Of a stretch of 64,000 bases of DNA, positions 48,027-59,588 are shown in pieces. This DNA comes from Guyanagaster necrorhizus (taxonomy: Eukaryota > Basidiomycota > Agaricomycetes > Agaricales > Physalacriaceae). The notes beneath the pieces are model-generated. The model made no database searches, was not told the DNA's origin, and worked only from the letters and a program-made list of their open reading frames with translations. The position numbers and the translations under genes are program-made. The stretch spans positions 1,772,591 to 1,836,590 of the forward strand of contig NW_025064881.1 of the NCBI RefSeq assembly GCF_019112545.1, written 5' to 3'. Position 1 is the first letter of the stretch, and each line of letters opens with the position of its first letter.

Positions 48027-49930
48027 CTAGTATGTGCTTACTACAGGCTCACTATCGTAGTTTTTGGCTGCCCCTCTCGCCCGTCGGAAACCCCGCTCCT
48101 TCTTTCGATCTTCCTTCAATCGCTCTTGCAATTTCTCATATCCAACCGGACCCTTCAAGTTCTCCCCCTTCTGCTCCTTGCTACGGCCTTTTCCTATGTC
48201 TGCACCTTCCACCACCGGACCCTCCTTTTTAGCCCGCTTGGGTTGGAACCGTTCCTGGCCCGGTTTCTTAGGCTCATGCGGAAAAACATCCCCCCAAGCT
48301 GACTTGCGCGCATCGTAATACTCCTGCTTCCCCTGCGACCTTGGGATGGTCATTCGCACGATTTTTCCTTCCTGAGTGCATCCATCGAGAATGATATGAC
48401 CGCCCTTTTTCAACGGAGGAAAGACAAGTCGTGGCCAAGAGTAGGATTCGTGTCGAAGGGCAGCTACGAGATTCTCGTGTGGTTCCTTGTCAAGCAATGG
48501 CTCTTCTTGTGGCTCAAGCTCTCCAAAACCCTCAGTGAGAACAATTTCTCTGACCTCTTTGGCTTCTTCCTCAGCCTCCCGCCGTCCGATGCTGCCTATC
48601 CGGCCCAACCCCTCGCTCAACGGAACCCTCAGAGGCCTTGGTCCACGACGGATAACGACATAAGCATACCCTACATCCTCATGCCCGCGACCTGAATGTT
48701 TTGTTTTCCTCACGAATGACGGTCTCTGAAGTCGCTGTTCAAAGATACAGTGGAGTTTGGTGCCAAGTAGAGGACACTCTCCATCGTGGGCACAAGGCGC
48801 GACGACATGTGCACCTTCGCCTACCTTTCCAGCACCCTCGCCTCTAAGCACCTCGTGCTCCCAGTCGAATACAGAATCGCTTCCAACCCTGGACATGCGA
48901 AGCAAGGCTTCACGACCCTCTGCAATGGCAGTAAAGCCATCCTTCGTGCCATGGTCAATCAGTACAATTGTCTCCGCACCAGAATCCCACATCTCCTTAA
49001 CAATCTTTTTCCGGAGAAGAGGAGTAGATTGTGCAGAGAGTGTAAAAGCACTGATGGCCAGTGTATTTGGGACTTTGTCGAGTGAAGGGTAAGGTAGACC
49101 TCGTCGAAATGAGATATCAGACATTGGTGGTACAGGTATCCCGTGCAAGATTCGCTTGCCCATTTCGACCAATCCGTCACGTTTGTCGATTCCGAGGTAA
49201 GAATCGAGTGTTGAGTCAGCTGCCTTCAGCTGTTCGACGGGCCTTTCAATATCTGGCTTCTGAAAAACATGAAGAGCCGCCCATAACACGCTTCCAGTGC
49301 CTGCCCCCCAATCAACGACTCGTTCAACAAGCCATTCTGGACCGATTCTATGCTTCACGTGAGATAAGACGGCTGTAATGGCACTGTAGTGGGCGGGAAG
49401 CGCAATACTCGCGAAGGCCGTTCCATCTCGCTCCGAGTGGCGCATACGGTGCTCCCATGATTTATATTTTTCGTCATATTCTGTGTCCCACTTATGGGTG
49501 TCGGTATGATGGAAGAGACGCTTTGCATCTTCATGTAATCGGTGCTTGTCGACATCTAGTAAATTTTAGTGTCTAAACTTGAAATTAAGATGGAACCGGT
49601 ACCTTCAATCAAGGCCATTATGGCATTCTGCAGCTCCAAGGGAAGTATTACAGCACCAATTTGCTTGCTGCCAAATGTAGCAGCGGGTGACTTGCGAGTG
49701 GACTTTTCACTGGGCAATTCATCCTCTTCGTAATCCAGCAAAGGGTCAGCCTCTTGAACAACTTCTAGTTCCTTGAATACCGGCTGGTCCTGCGCTTTAT
49801 GATGGAGTAAGGTGATGTCAACATCGTTGAGAAGGGCCTGAAGACTGGGATCAAGGTTGAGACGGGGATTAGGACCTCGACGAGAAACAGAAGTGCTAGA
49901 AAAGGCTCTCCGGAGGATATGACGGTACAT
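48027..49930 (-). CDS. RSM22: Rsm22/METTL17-type mitochondrial ribosome assembly methyltransferase-like protein
   Basis: Mitochondrial small-subunit assembly factor of the Rsm22 family. Two exons, 49603-49930 and 48027-49555; 618 aa. The N-terminus (MYRHILRRAFSSTSVSRRG) is a clear mitochondrial targeting peptide. Central SAM-like fold: VVDWGAGTGSVLWAALHVF, SAFTLSAQSTPLLRKKIVKE, and IVLIDHGTKDGF. The Cys-bearing segment VVAPCAHDGECPLLGTKLHC matches the metal-cluster region of METTL17/Rsm22, which binds an iron-sulfur cluster. The C-terminal part is basic and may be an extension. Divergent from prefoldin subunit 1 with only 167 bp between start codons. One 47-nt intron. Confidence 0.92.
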
Positions 49931-50097
49931 GAAGACCTTAATGGGAAAATAGTGAAAGCCTTTTGTTGCTGAGCGTATGACGAATGTTCGGGTCGAAGGT
50001 AAGGATCGTTTTGAAGACGCGATAATTTTTGAACTCCGTCACGCACGACTACATACCGCCACCTTGTTAGCCACTAATATCGCGACAATCTTCAATA
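49931..50097. promoter_or_regulatory. bidirectional promoter between RSM22 and PFD1
   Basis: 167 bp separate the two divergent start codons, so both promoters overlap here. No specific motif recognised. Confidence 0.5.
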
Positions 50098-50681
50098 ATG
50101 TCCTTGTCAGATGATACCTTGAGGAAGGCTTGTGCTTCTTTTAATCTACTATCAACAGCATTGGATTAATAGGCCCAATCCTTCAGATTTTGGTTCAGAT
50201 CCAGCAGACAGCTGTTCAATCGCAAAGAGCATTGAGTCTATCCCAGCAACAAACTCAAGCAAAGGAACGAGACAGGCGGAAGATCCAATTGACGATAAAG
50301 GAGCTTGAGACCATCGAAGGCAATGTGAATTTGTACAAGGGCGTCGGGAAGATGTGCGTACATTTTCGACTCACCAGGGATGTACATTTCGACTCTCTTC
50401 GTCTCTAGGTTCATGATGGTCCCCCGCAAAGAAATGGAAAACGATCTGAAGGCACAAGAGAAAGAGCTGAATGACGATATTAACAGCCTCAACAAAAAGG
50501 TTTCTTCATCTAATTGCGCCCCATCCATTACTTATTGCTAACGCCATTGACAGTCAAAGTATCTCGAAAAACAATTCAATGATGCGCAGGCTCAGTTGCG
50601 CGACATCGTACGTTCACCAGCCTGCTAACTACCACTTGTCACTGACCATTAAACCAGTTCCATCATTCACCAAATCAATAG
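50098..50681 (+). CDS. PFD1: prefoldin subunit 1
   Basis: Beta-type subunit of the hexameric prefoldin that delivers actin and tubulin to the CCT chaperonin. Exons 50098-50127, 50187-50353, 50409-50499, 50554-50607, 50658-50681; 121 aa, the family's length. Two coiled-coil helices, QIQQTAVQSQRALSLSQQQ and DRRKIQLTIKELETI, flank the beta hairpin (NLYKGVGKMFMMVPRKEMEND), followed by the second helix pair ending SKYLEKQFNDAQAQLRDI. The first intron (50128-50186) starts GCTTGT, a GC donor; no GT donor restores the conserved LRKILVQIQQ join. Tail to tail with MAK21, 129 bp apart. Confidence 0.95.
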
Positions 50682-50810
50682 GAATACATTCCTGCCTTTC
50701 CACCTATTTTCTAGCAGTGTAATATTATAATACGACATTTCATTCCCCTTCACTGAAATTCCACTGAGAATGCCAGAGCACAGTGGTTTTATTGGTCGAC
50801 GCTACAGATC

Positions 50811-53800
50811 CTATACATCATCTTCTAGGCCATCCTCGATCATCTTCGCATAATCTTCATAACTGGCGAAGGTGGGCAACGACTTGAACTTCTTCCTCTT
50901 TCCCTTGGACTCATCTGTTCGTTTGCGTTTCCCATTTCCGGAATCAATACCTTTCCACTCTTCCTTCTCTTCGGATCCATCGTATTCAATCAGTCCCTCT
51001 GGCATGTCGTCGTCCAATGAAATTAGATCATCGTTATCGGAGTCTTCAACTAACGAAAGATCGTCACCATCGTCAGGCTCTTCGTCATTGTGTTCATCAG
51101 CGTTAAAGTCTAACGGTAAGTCATCTTCGTCGATGTCACTATCTTCCATGAGATCGTCGTCGCCTTCCGCCTTTGGCATGCTAGCCTTCATGGCCTGAGA
51201 CAACGAATTGAGGGTGCTGTAGTTGCTATAGAGAGCAAAATCTCACCTTCCAGATTTCTTCCTCATCCTCGCCGTCACTGTCCTCAGCAGTTTGGTCTCC
51301 GGCAGCCGCAGCCTCGTCGCCTGTAAGGTCCATGTCCTCACCGCTTACGCCACTTCCATCATCGCCATCCTCGTCCTCATCCTCACCGACGTCCTTTTCA
51401 ACTTTCGATTGGTTCCTATCATTCTTTCGGGCGAAAAATTTGTGAAAGAAGACCTAAATTCAAGTTGTCGTCATGCATCCAAGGACAGGAAGTGATCACA
51501 CGAACCTCGTCCACAGGCACGTCCTGTATCCTCATTTTCATAAATGCCACATCGTTCACCAGAATGTTCCCGCTTGCGTCACCTTTCATCAACTTGACGC
51601 CTGTTCCATCGAGCCCGCTTGCGGCAGGTTGCATTGCACTGGCTCCTTTCGTGGTCGTAGACTTTTTCGGATTCTTGTAAACAAACCGATCCAAGAAATG
51701 CGAGAGGGTGTTCAAGGACAGGTCGGCACTGGCGGTCAATGGCTGGGAAGAAAGGATTTGACGCGCATGCAGAGATATTGTTGGATGATAGTGGTGCAGC
51801 AAGGGAGTCTGGGAATGTTGAATTCAGCATTAGACACTCGAGGATCTTGTAACGCCAGCTTACTAGTTCCCAAAGCGGTGAAGAAGACGCGTGAGCATAC
51901 TGCGGGTCCCTTTTACGAGGGTCATAGGGTTCAGCGTCTGTTTTGGGAGGACTGTAGATCATCTCCTTCAAGCCGGGGGTAGTGCTGAACAACTGAGCAA
52001 TCGATAAGTTTCCGTGTCAGACTGTAAGGAAGGAAAAAGAAGTTTACCTCTCCCAATAAAAACAACCCTCCAGCGACGAACTCCGTTGCCCCATTACCAC
52101 CTGAGACCAGGACTTGAACGAAACGCCGTACTAAAGCTTTGACGCGCTCTCCCTCGACCTTTCCCATGTCCGCCTTAATTGACTTGAATAAAAGATTCAA
52201 GTACATAGCTTGTTTTGACGATGATGCCAAGCGTGCATCGTGAAGAGAGTCATAAAGGGTGCGATAGAATCGATCAATGATTGACTTCGACAGTGTGGAT
52301 GAAGAGGAGGAGGATGCCTTGACTGTAGATAAGGAGGCGGCAATCTGCTGAATCAGCACCAAGGCTTGCAACGAGGTATTGAACGTTGACGTATGTGTGA
52401 TCAAGAACAACGTGTCGATGTGTTTTGAAAGTCTATTGCGACGATTAGCGTTATGATCATGTCGAATACCAACGAGGTTTCACCTAGCGTCGCCAACATC
52501 CATTTTCGCAAAAGGTAATGCACGATTTACTCCAGTCAGAATTGCAGAGATGAGCTTTGAGTTTGCATCTTCGACTTCCGTGAAGCCAGCAGCACCTCGT
52601 ATCTCTAACGTCTTCCCTTTCCCTTTGAACTTTCCCCTAAGTTTACCCTTTCCGCGCTTGCCATCAATCAACCGTCCTGATTTGTCTTTTGCTGCCTCTT
52701 TCTCTTCAGGATCGTCATGTTCTGTCCCTACACCATGATCGCTTTCTCCAAGCAGCTCCTTGAAGATCTCGAAATATAGATCGATCAGTTTAAGCGCCAC
52801 TTCCCGGTCATCAAGAGTAAGAAGGATTTGGTTGAAAGTGATTGTTGCATAATATCGGGCATGAGGGTTTCCTACTTTTTTCTCGGCGCTGATTGGTTTC
52901 GGTTTGTCCACCTCGTTGAATCGTATGCGGCGGTTTGCTACTTCAGCTGGTATGGCTATTGATGATGATGATGATGTAGAAGGTGGAGCAATGGGACGGA
53001 GAACAAAGGAAGTGATCTCGGTTACAATCACCGATTTCATTGACGGATGGGTCTGAAGGAGCTGGAGAATATGATGAGATGCTCGTGAGCAGATTGATTT
53101 CTCTGTATCGCCCTAGCGAATCCATGAGGGTGGGGACAAAAAGAGAAAAGGAAACCGCGCACGAGCTTGTTCACAAGCAACCGAAGTAGATTCTGCTCCT
53201 GTTCGGGCTTATCGCGTAACAAGGTACATATGAGATTCAGGGATTGCGTTCGGACATAAGGCAGGGAGTCCAATGATAACATCTAAATCGTAGTATATTA
53301 ATCACCTCTTTCAGAGGTTTATGCTACGGACATACCTCTAGAATCTGGAGGACGGAGAAGAAATATTTCTTCAACCAGTCCTCAAAGTACCACAGTAACA
53401 AGTGTTGGTCTGTTACAGACGAATGTCGAACTGGTCGGTCCCGGAAATACCTGGATTATTGTAAGTTCCAGGTAGGCAACAGTCTCAAGGACAACGAACT
53501 TCAGCTTCCGGTTTGGCGCACCACCACCTACCCACCAGTCGACGATACATCGCAAAGCCTTCAGGCTCTCCCCTCTTCCGCCTTTACCTTTTCCGCGTTC
53601 CGCCATGCTTTTCAGTGTTTCCAAAGCCTTGATATTATGTATCGGCCCACTCTGAACAAGTAGTGTCAAGGCACTCAAGCGGTCAGATAGAGTTCCGGAC
53701 TGTATGATCTTGGAGAGGAAACTCGCTTCCGAAGTTTGAGAAGATGAGGAGGATTTGAAAGTTTCGATATCACGAGAATGTAAAGATGCAGCGTAGGACG

Positions 53801-54389
53801 CTTGAGACCCGACATCTGCAGAAGTAGTCGAAGACGTCACTGGTATTTCCGGGACGCTCAAAGAATACCACTGAGGAGTAGGCTGGATAATAAATGCGCT
53901 TTTTGAATTGAAGGTGATCTTTTTCGGCAGTAGAAATGCTTCAGAGACTTCAACCTGAGGAGTCCCATGCTTCTCCACTGAAGGGGCTTTCTTCTCGGTA
54001 TCAACCGTCTTATTTTTCTTCGACTTTTGAGTCCAATTTTGGTCCTCCTTTCGTCGTTCCATAGCTTTGACTTTTCTGCTAGTCTTTCCCCCAGTTTTCA
54101 AGTCCTGAAGGAAGGAAGAAACATCGTCGGCCAGCTTTGGCTGCAAATATCTGTTGGGTAAAAAAATAAGGGTACAAAGACTAGCTCTACTCACGTCTAC
54201 TGGTGCTGACCCCGTCACGGATACATGTCCCACATTCGTCACCAAATCATAATCGTCCGCTGTTCCACCCAATACAGTGATTTGCTGCCGTAGGACAATA
54301 TTTTTGTCCTTTTTAGAGTTGGAGTCTTTCTTCGTAGATGTCCTGTTATGACTCTTAGATGAGCCCTTGTCCTTTGGAACGCGTGCCAT
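50811..54389 (-). CDS. MAK21: Mak21/Noc1 (CEBPZ), 60S ribosome assembly factor
   Basis: Nucleolar protein that acts with Noc2 in early pre-60S assembly. Ten exons: 54195-54389, 53500-54140, 53336-53450, 53163-53282, 52484-53112, 52048-52432, 51864-51992, 51506-51808, 51247-51453, 50811-51194; 1,035 aa (yeast about 1,025). Basic N-terminus; [16 protein letters not shown]; the conserved APNRKLKYFRDRPV join across 53451-53499; [22 protein letters not shown]/Mak21 domain with [16 protein letters not shown] and [18 protein letters not shown]; the [20 protein letters not shown] block; then a long acidic C-terminus and a basic [20 protein letters not shown] end. All families of motifs for Noc1 are present. 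Confidence 0.95.
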
Positions 54390-57300
54390 TTGGAAAGCAA
54401 AATTTGAGAAGTGAACAGGAAAAAGCTTGGCTGTGGCTGTGATGCTTGATTGCTCATGCTTGCTTGCACCATTGTAAGTTCAACCTAATCACTCTTCTGC
54501 AGCTTCTGGTCTATTTTTTGACAACGTACAAGACTGGCGTCCTATCTTGGAGCAAGAGATACCAATACGACTGAAATGTATTTCTGATTAATTTGTAAGC
54601 CTCAGATGGACACAGAACTTGATACCTGTCCTGCGAATGATACAAGAACCGGGCCTGTTCCTTAGCCTTTGGCGGCCCTCTGTAACCTGTGCTGTCATTG
54701 AGAAATTCATATTTCTCTGATGGCGAACTATTCTTGATGATAATAATGGTTCGCGACTGGTCCGATTCGCACCTTCTTGGACCAACGGTCGGCTTCTTTG
54801 CGAGTTCGGAACTTCACTGCGAGTCGGAATAGTTGAACCTATCTGGCTCGCTTGTTCTTTCTGTACCTTCGCTACCATCAGCATCTCGGATGGCCTCTAA
54901 AGGAGTTACAGACTGACGGCTCACCCGTATTTGTTCTTAACTCCCTGATTTCGAAAACCATAACTTTATCTTGTCTTTGTGTACGTGAGTTCTGCTCTCC
55001 CTGTCGAATTTTTAAGGATCCGAAACTTTCGCAGCCGCTTCTCGCTAACAGATGGAGCGCGTATTTGCTCTGCACATCTGGTTATCAGCATTCTGGATCG
55101 CCGTCTGGATCACCTGCCGTCTTTTCCAAGACGCAGATGTCAATATCTCCAGGTCCCTGTAGACTTGTCTCAATCGACCTCAGTGGAGAACAGCCTTTTC
55201 TTCTTACGCACATCTGCCCATTACAGAGAAAATCCGTCTTATCCGTATGTGGCGCCACGCAAATAATATCAACGCAGCCCTAAGTATTTGATTCACCTTC
55301 CGGGGTTAACGTTCAGTAATAACTGCCGCAGTGGCATTTCTCGATAGCTAGTCATGACCTGTTCCCCGATAGGCTCTTGTCTAAGCTAGGATTAGGGATA
55401 GAGAGGAGGACCTCTATCTAATGACGGCTCCTTACTGTACCCGAAATCGGATAAATCGATACTTGCCATCCGAGCCCAAACCCTCCCGCTTGTGCTATGG
55501 TTACTTCTTTCCTCGACATCGACAGCGTCTAACATGTTGGCGATTGTGCTTAGGGAGTCGCTCAAAGCTGCAGTGCGCCAAGCGTAGATGGCAACAATTG
55601 CTCGGAGGCTGTGTGGATAAAGCTCGAGGTTTGTAGGACCTGGTTGTTCGACAGTTTGGTCATTTTTTGATGAACAAGTATTAGGCTGGGCTCTGTCGAG
55701 AGCTCGAATCTGTTCATGAATATTCGCGGGGGAATGGGGTAATGGGATTAGGTGTGACATCTTTATCATGAACTCAACATTAGGATGAAGTAGCATTGGT
55801 AGATCTTGCAAAATCCCTCCCCGTCAATACACTGTGATGCTTCGAGTTTCAGTCATGAAGTCATTTGCGGGACATCCCCTCGCATTCTTACTTCGGTGCT
55901 TATTACCAGCATGTATCAACTGATTGGAACCTACGGTAGGATACAGGCTACCATCCGGTGAGTGTAGCAACGGATCTTATTGCCAGTGTTTGATTTCACC
56001 CGGAGAGCACCGTGTAGAGGAAAATTTTCCTGCCGGGTGTACCGTAGCAAGTAGTGAAAATGATACATCCGGGGCTTCTGTAGACAGCTGCTTGTGCGTT
56101 TGTGTCTCATTTCTATCTATGTATAATAATGATTCTATGTCCAAAGTCTGAGGGCAGAGGACTCAAAGCCGCGCAGATCCACGACCGTCAGGCTATCCGT
56201 ACTTAGCTGTTTTAAACTGCTTTTTATCTAGAATTAACGTACTGATGGTTAAAACCAAGACAGTCAACCGCATCCTGATATCCCGCTCTTTGTTTCATCT
56301 CGCTACTATTGAGTGCTGTTGACGGACAAAAGAACTTTAATTTCCAGACTTGATTTCCCATTGGTGCCTGTTTTCAGGTGTGTGGTCGGTGCTGGTCGCA
56401 GAACAGCGGTCCCTTCATTCCTGTCTCAGGCTAAAGTGGCATTCATAATTAACATTCTCCGTGAGAAGTATTTATGTGTGTAGGCAAACCGAGACCATGT
56501 GTTGTACCCGTCCTGATCGCTGGGATGCTTACCGTGATGCGCATTAGCCTGGATCCAAACACTGAATATGTAGTACAGTTAACAATTATTCCGTTGGCTT
56601 GTTGTTCATTAGATATAAACTGCTAACGTTGCGTTTTGGCTAGCAAGAGAGCTATTCCCATCCTAGTCAACCCCATTAGAATAATTACCAATGCCATTGC
56701 AATAAAAGGTTCTGGCCTTCTTCAGATGTTACTCCTTCGGCGCCATTTCATTAATCTGATGGAATTGTTCCCACGAACATCAGATTCATTTGAGGATACA
56801 ACCCCCCCCCCCCCTCTGATTCGTTATGAATTTAGTATCTTAGGGGCCTGTTAAACATATTGCTTCAATTGTTACTGATGCCACAGATTTGAGACGTTTT
56901 TACCTAGTGGGGCGAACGATATTCTCTGGTTCTGCATCATACAGATTTTAATGAAGGAACGTTCCTAGACGAGGAAATCATTTACAGGATCCAGGACCGC
57001 AGAGCAGAGGGGTTTGATCGATCCTTGGACAAAGTGAATGCACTGTAACTTAACTTCATGCAAGTACATGCTCGGAGTCATCCAAATCTTGTTGGAACAT
57101 CTGAATGGGATAAGGATTGCCTATGGAGCCCGGCCGTCCGACAGGACAGTGCCTTGGATAATAGTCTCACAACTCGAGGTTTCTAAAACATGTGCACAGA
57201 CCCTACACATTTTTTGGTGTGGATTTACTATCTCCCTGCTTCTCACTATTGCTGCTCGGGCCTACGGACTTATGATCTGATAGAACGTCTACTTGAGTGA

Positions 57301-57694
57301 TCACAGGGTCAGAGCTCTTGGGTTTCGGGTGTGATTGGTTTGCTCTTAAGCGTCAACGTCAATAGATCAATGGCAATAGCTCGTAACTTTCCCGACTTAC
57401 GCGTCTTTGACTAACGGTTCGAATATATACAACCCAGATACGACCCCTGGAAACATTGTCGTCAGCAGATGAAAGGTTTGCCCTTGTATGGAATCTACAA
57501 TACCTACGGCTGCCGCACCGAGAGTTAAAACAAAGTTCAAAGATCGAGGCGGCATGTTGAGTATGAAAGCGGTTGATTACGTACAATAGTCACACGAAAT
57601 TTAAATCGCCGTGTTATTATTGTAGAGATTCTAGAGAAGCGCATACATAGAATAAATATACAGTTAGAAAGTCGTTATTAGTGACGCGTGATAG
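54390..57694. other. 3.3-kb stretch without a confident gene
   Basis: Start of a 7-kb gene-poor segment. Open frames exist (for example 55392-55811 minus and 54852-55283 plus) but show no family motif and no convincing splicing partner. A run of 13 C occurs at 56802-56814. No terminal repeats recognised. Confidence 0.45.
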
Positions 57695-58137
57695 TCATGC
57701 TACACCCAGGCCCTAGAAAATAGGATATAAATGTACATCGGCCAAAGCTAAGCAGAGAAGAGCGTAATCTCACCCGAAGAGCTTGCTTAGCTGCAATTTC
57801 CTTAGCAGCAGATTTGGAAGGGCCCACCCCCATCCCTTTAATTTCACCAGACACTAGTTGCCCCCTCGTGAGTGATGTGCGTGTTAAGGAGAGAGGTCCA
57901 ACCTTTGCAAACAACGGTCCACTCAGCTCTGTCGGAGGGCCCGACGACCGACTCTTGATAACTCAAAACGCTCGTGTCGCCCCTAGCCTGGAAGTCTGAA
58001 CAAGAACGATGAGCATCAAGGCGGACGTTTCTAGTCGAGATGTCTTGCAATTGTTAAGCTGGGTGACGAATTCTAAGGTACGGACCAGTAGGTCAATTGC
58101 TGAACAGAACAGCATAGTCTGACCACTCACTAGGCAT
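57695..58137 (-). CDS. small single-domain double-stranded RNA-binding motif protein
   Basis: A 73-residue protein made of one dsRBM. Five exons: 58131-58137, 58049-58072, 57903-57995, 57774-57853, 57695-57712. The joined exons give an N-terminal helix (QLNNYFQARGDTS), the first strand with the conserved LSYQESVVGP, strands EWTVVCKVSGEIKGMGVG and the RNA-contacting helix PSKSAAKEIAAKQALRGLG. All four dsRBM landmarks are present in order, and all junctions keep frame, so it looks intact. The second intron (57996-58048, 53 nt) starts with GCAAGA. Small one-domain dsRBM proteins are frequent in agaricomycete genomes; their partners are unknown. It would be missed by ORF scans because no exon exceeds 93 nt. 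Confidence 0.75.
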
Positions 58138-59196
58138 CGTATCACTCTGATAGAAAAGGAAAAGGACGGCAGCCTTGCGTTTCAAGTACCTAGGTCTGAC
58201 CCTTTATACGACAAGACGTAGCCTGTCTCCTAAAGTGGAGGCAAAGCGACCTCTAACCTAAACAGATATCATCAGCCGCCGAAGAACAAAATGAGTTTAT
58301 CTCCTTCTCCCACGTCCCAGTAGTAAGGAACCGCCAATTTATCTCAAACGCGGATATGTATCAACTCCTCTACATTGGCGCCGGGGACTAAGGAATAGGT
58401 TACCAGAGACCCTTGACCGAGGAACGAGAAATCAAACTGACGTTCAGTCATGGTTCGCAGCAGGTCCATTGGAGCTGGTTGCTGACCTTTACTACGGATC
58501 ATCGGTCCACAGACACGCCAGTCGAATTGGATTGACAGGTAGACCATACGTCAACAATACCGCTGATATTTCCGCAAATAAGGCGCGGGGGTACAGATAC
58601 TGCGGGCCCGTGTTATACGAGGACAAATGAAGCGCTGCAGGTCGTAAAGGAAGAACACTTGCTCCTATTCTCTGGACCGGATTCACCAAGAGATCGGATT
58701 TTGTGGACACAGTTCAGTTCATTATTTTGATTTTGTTTATGGACTGCTATAGCATATTTCAAACCGCTGGCTTGATATTTTAGTGGTTCGAATTGGATGA
58801 TCCTTGATACCAACAATACGGCATCAAATGCGAACTCGGAAGTACCTAGTCTTTAAGCAGCCAATCAACACCAGCACGAGAGCATAACAGGACGCACCGA
58901 ACCAGTTCTCAAAATCGACCTGGATTGAACAAATGAACGATCCATCCTGGCTTTGATGTTACTAATGAATGGTCCCTTGCAAGCTGAGCGAAGCTTGGTT
59001 TTGGGATTTCAGCCAACTTCTCTACCATCATGACCAACGTCAAGGGGAATCAGCTAGCCTTACCTACAGGAACTTTTTTTAAAAAAACAGGACAGTTGTA
59101 CCTCTTATCTGGCGCTTCATTGAGTCCGACAGAAAAAGTTCGGTAAGCAAGTGAGAATTGGGGATGTATGACCAGTTTGTTGAAAGTCAACCATCG
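58138..59196. other. inter-dsRBM segment with unexplained minus-strand open frames
   Basis: Minus-strand frames at 58492-58710 (includes GPQYLYPRALFAEISAVLL) and 58344-58490 (includes ERQFDFSFLGQGSLVTYSLV) read like coding exons, hydrophobic and biased, but need a splice I could not define. No domain recognised. Confidence 0.35.
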
Positions 59197-59588
59197 CTAT
59201 TGATGTCCTTTAATCAACGCCTCTAAGGTCTGACTGGCGGCAATGTCCCTGGCGACATGTTTCTGAGCCCCTGTACCGATCCCACGGGCCTGTCCATCTA
59301 CTGTAGAGAAAGTAAAACGAACCCGAGCTGAGCGACGAAGAAGCCTAGACGTACTTTTACATATACACGTCCAAGTTGGTCCATAGAGAGCCCGATGTGG
59401 ATTCGATCCAGCTCAGTGATGCTAACATCACTTCGCTTTGTAGATCTGTATGTACGGTGTTTGTTAACCAACCGGAACCACGGGAATGCGCATATAGTTG
59501 TTGAGCTCGACGCTACCTTAGGTAAAGAAATCAGACAGAGAGAGGCGCCAAGTCGAAGAAACTAGGACATACCGCGGTTACTCGGCAT
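59197..59588 (-). pseudogene. frameshifted paralogue of the small dsRBM gene
   Basis: Same exon plan as the gene at 57695-58137: exons 59573-59588, 59469-59516, 59355-59421, 59197-59300, with introns of 47-56 nt. Landmarks include SVELNNYMRIP, then ASLSWIESTSG in exon 3, and after a change of frame GPTWTCICK, followed by IDGQARGIGTGAQKHVARD and an AASQTLEALIKGHQ end. Exon 3 is one base too long (or two too short) to keep frame, so the product as written would stop early. The dsRBM similarity on both sides of the shift shows a broken gene copy, or a base-call error in the assembly. Confidence 0.6.

Noticed and set aside
50872..51198. Plus-strand Ser-rich frame of 108 codons
   Set aside because: Antisense of the acidic Asp/Glu-rich C-terminus of MAK21.
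54852..55283. 143-codon plus-strand frame
   Set aside because: No ordered motif, overlaps other open frames, and its composition is not gene-like; kept as part of the gene-poor stretch.
58780..58805. GGTTCGAATTGG stretch resembling a tRNA B box
   Set aside because: No matching A box, acceptor stem or cloverleaf around it on either strand.
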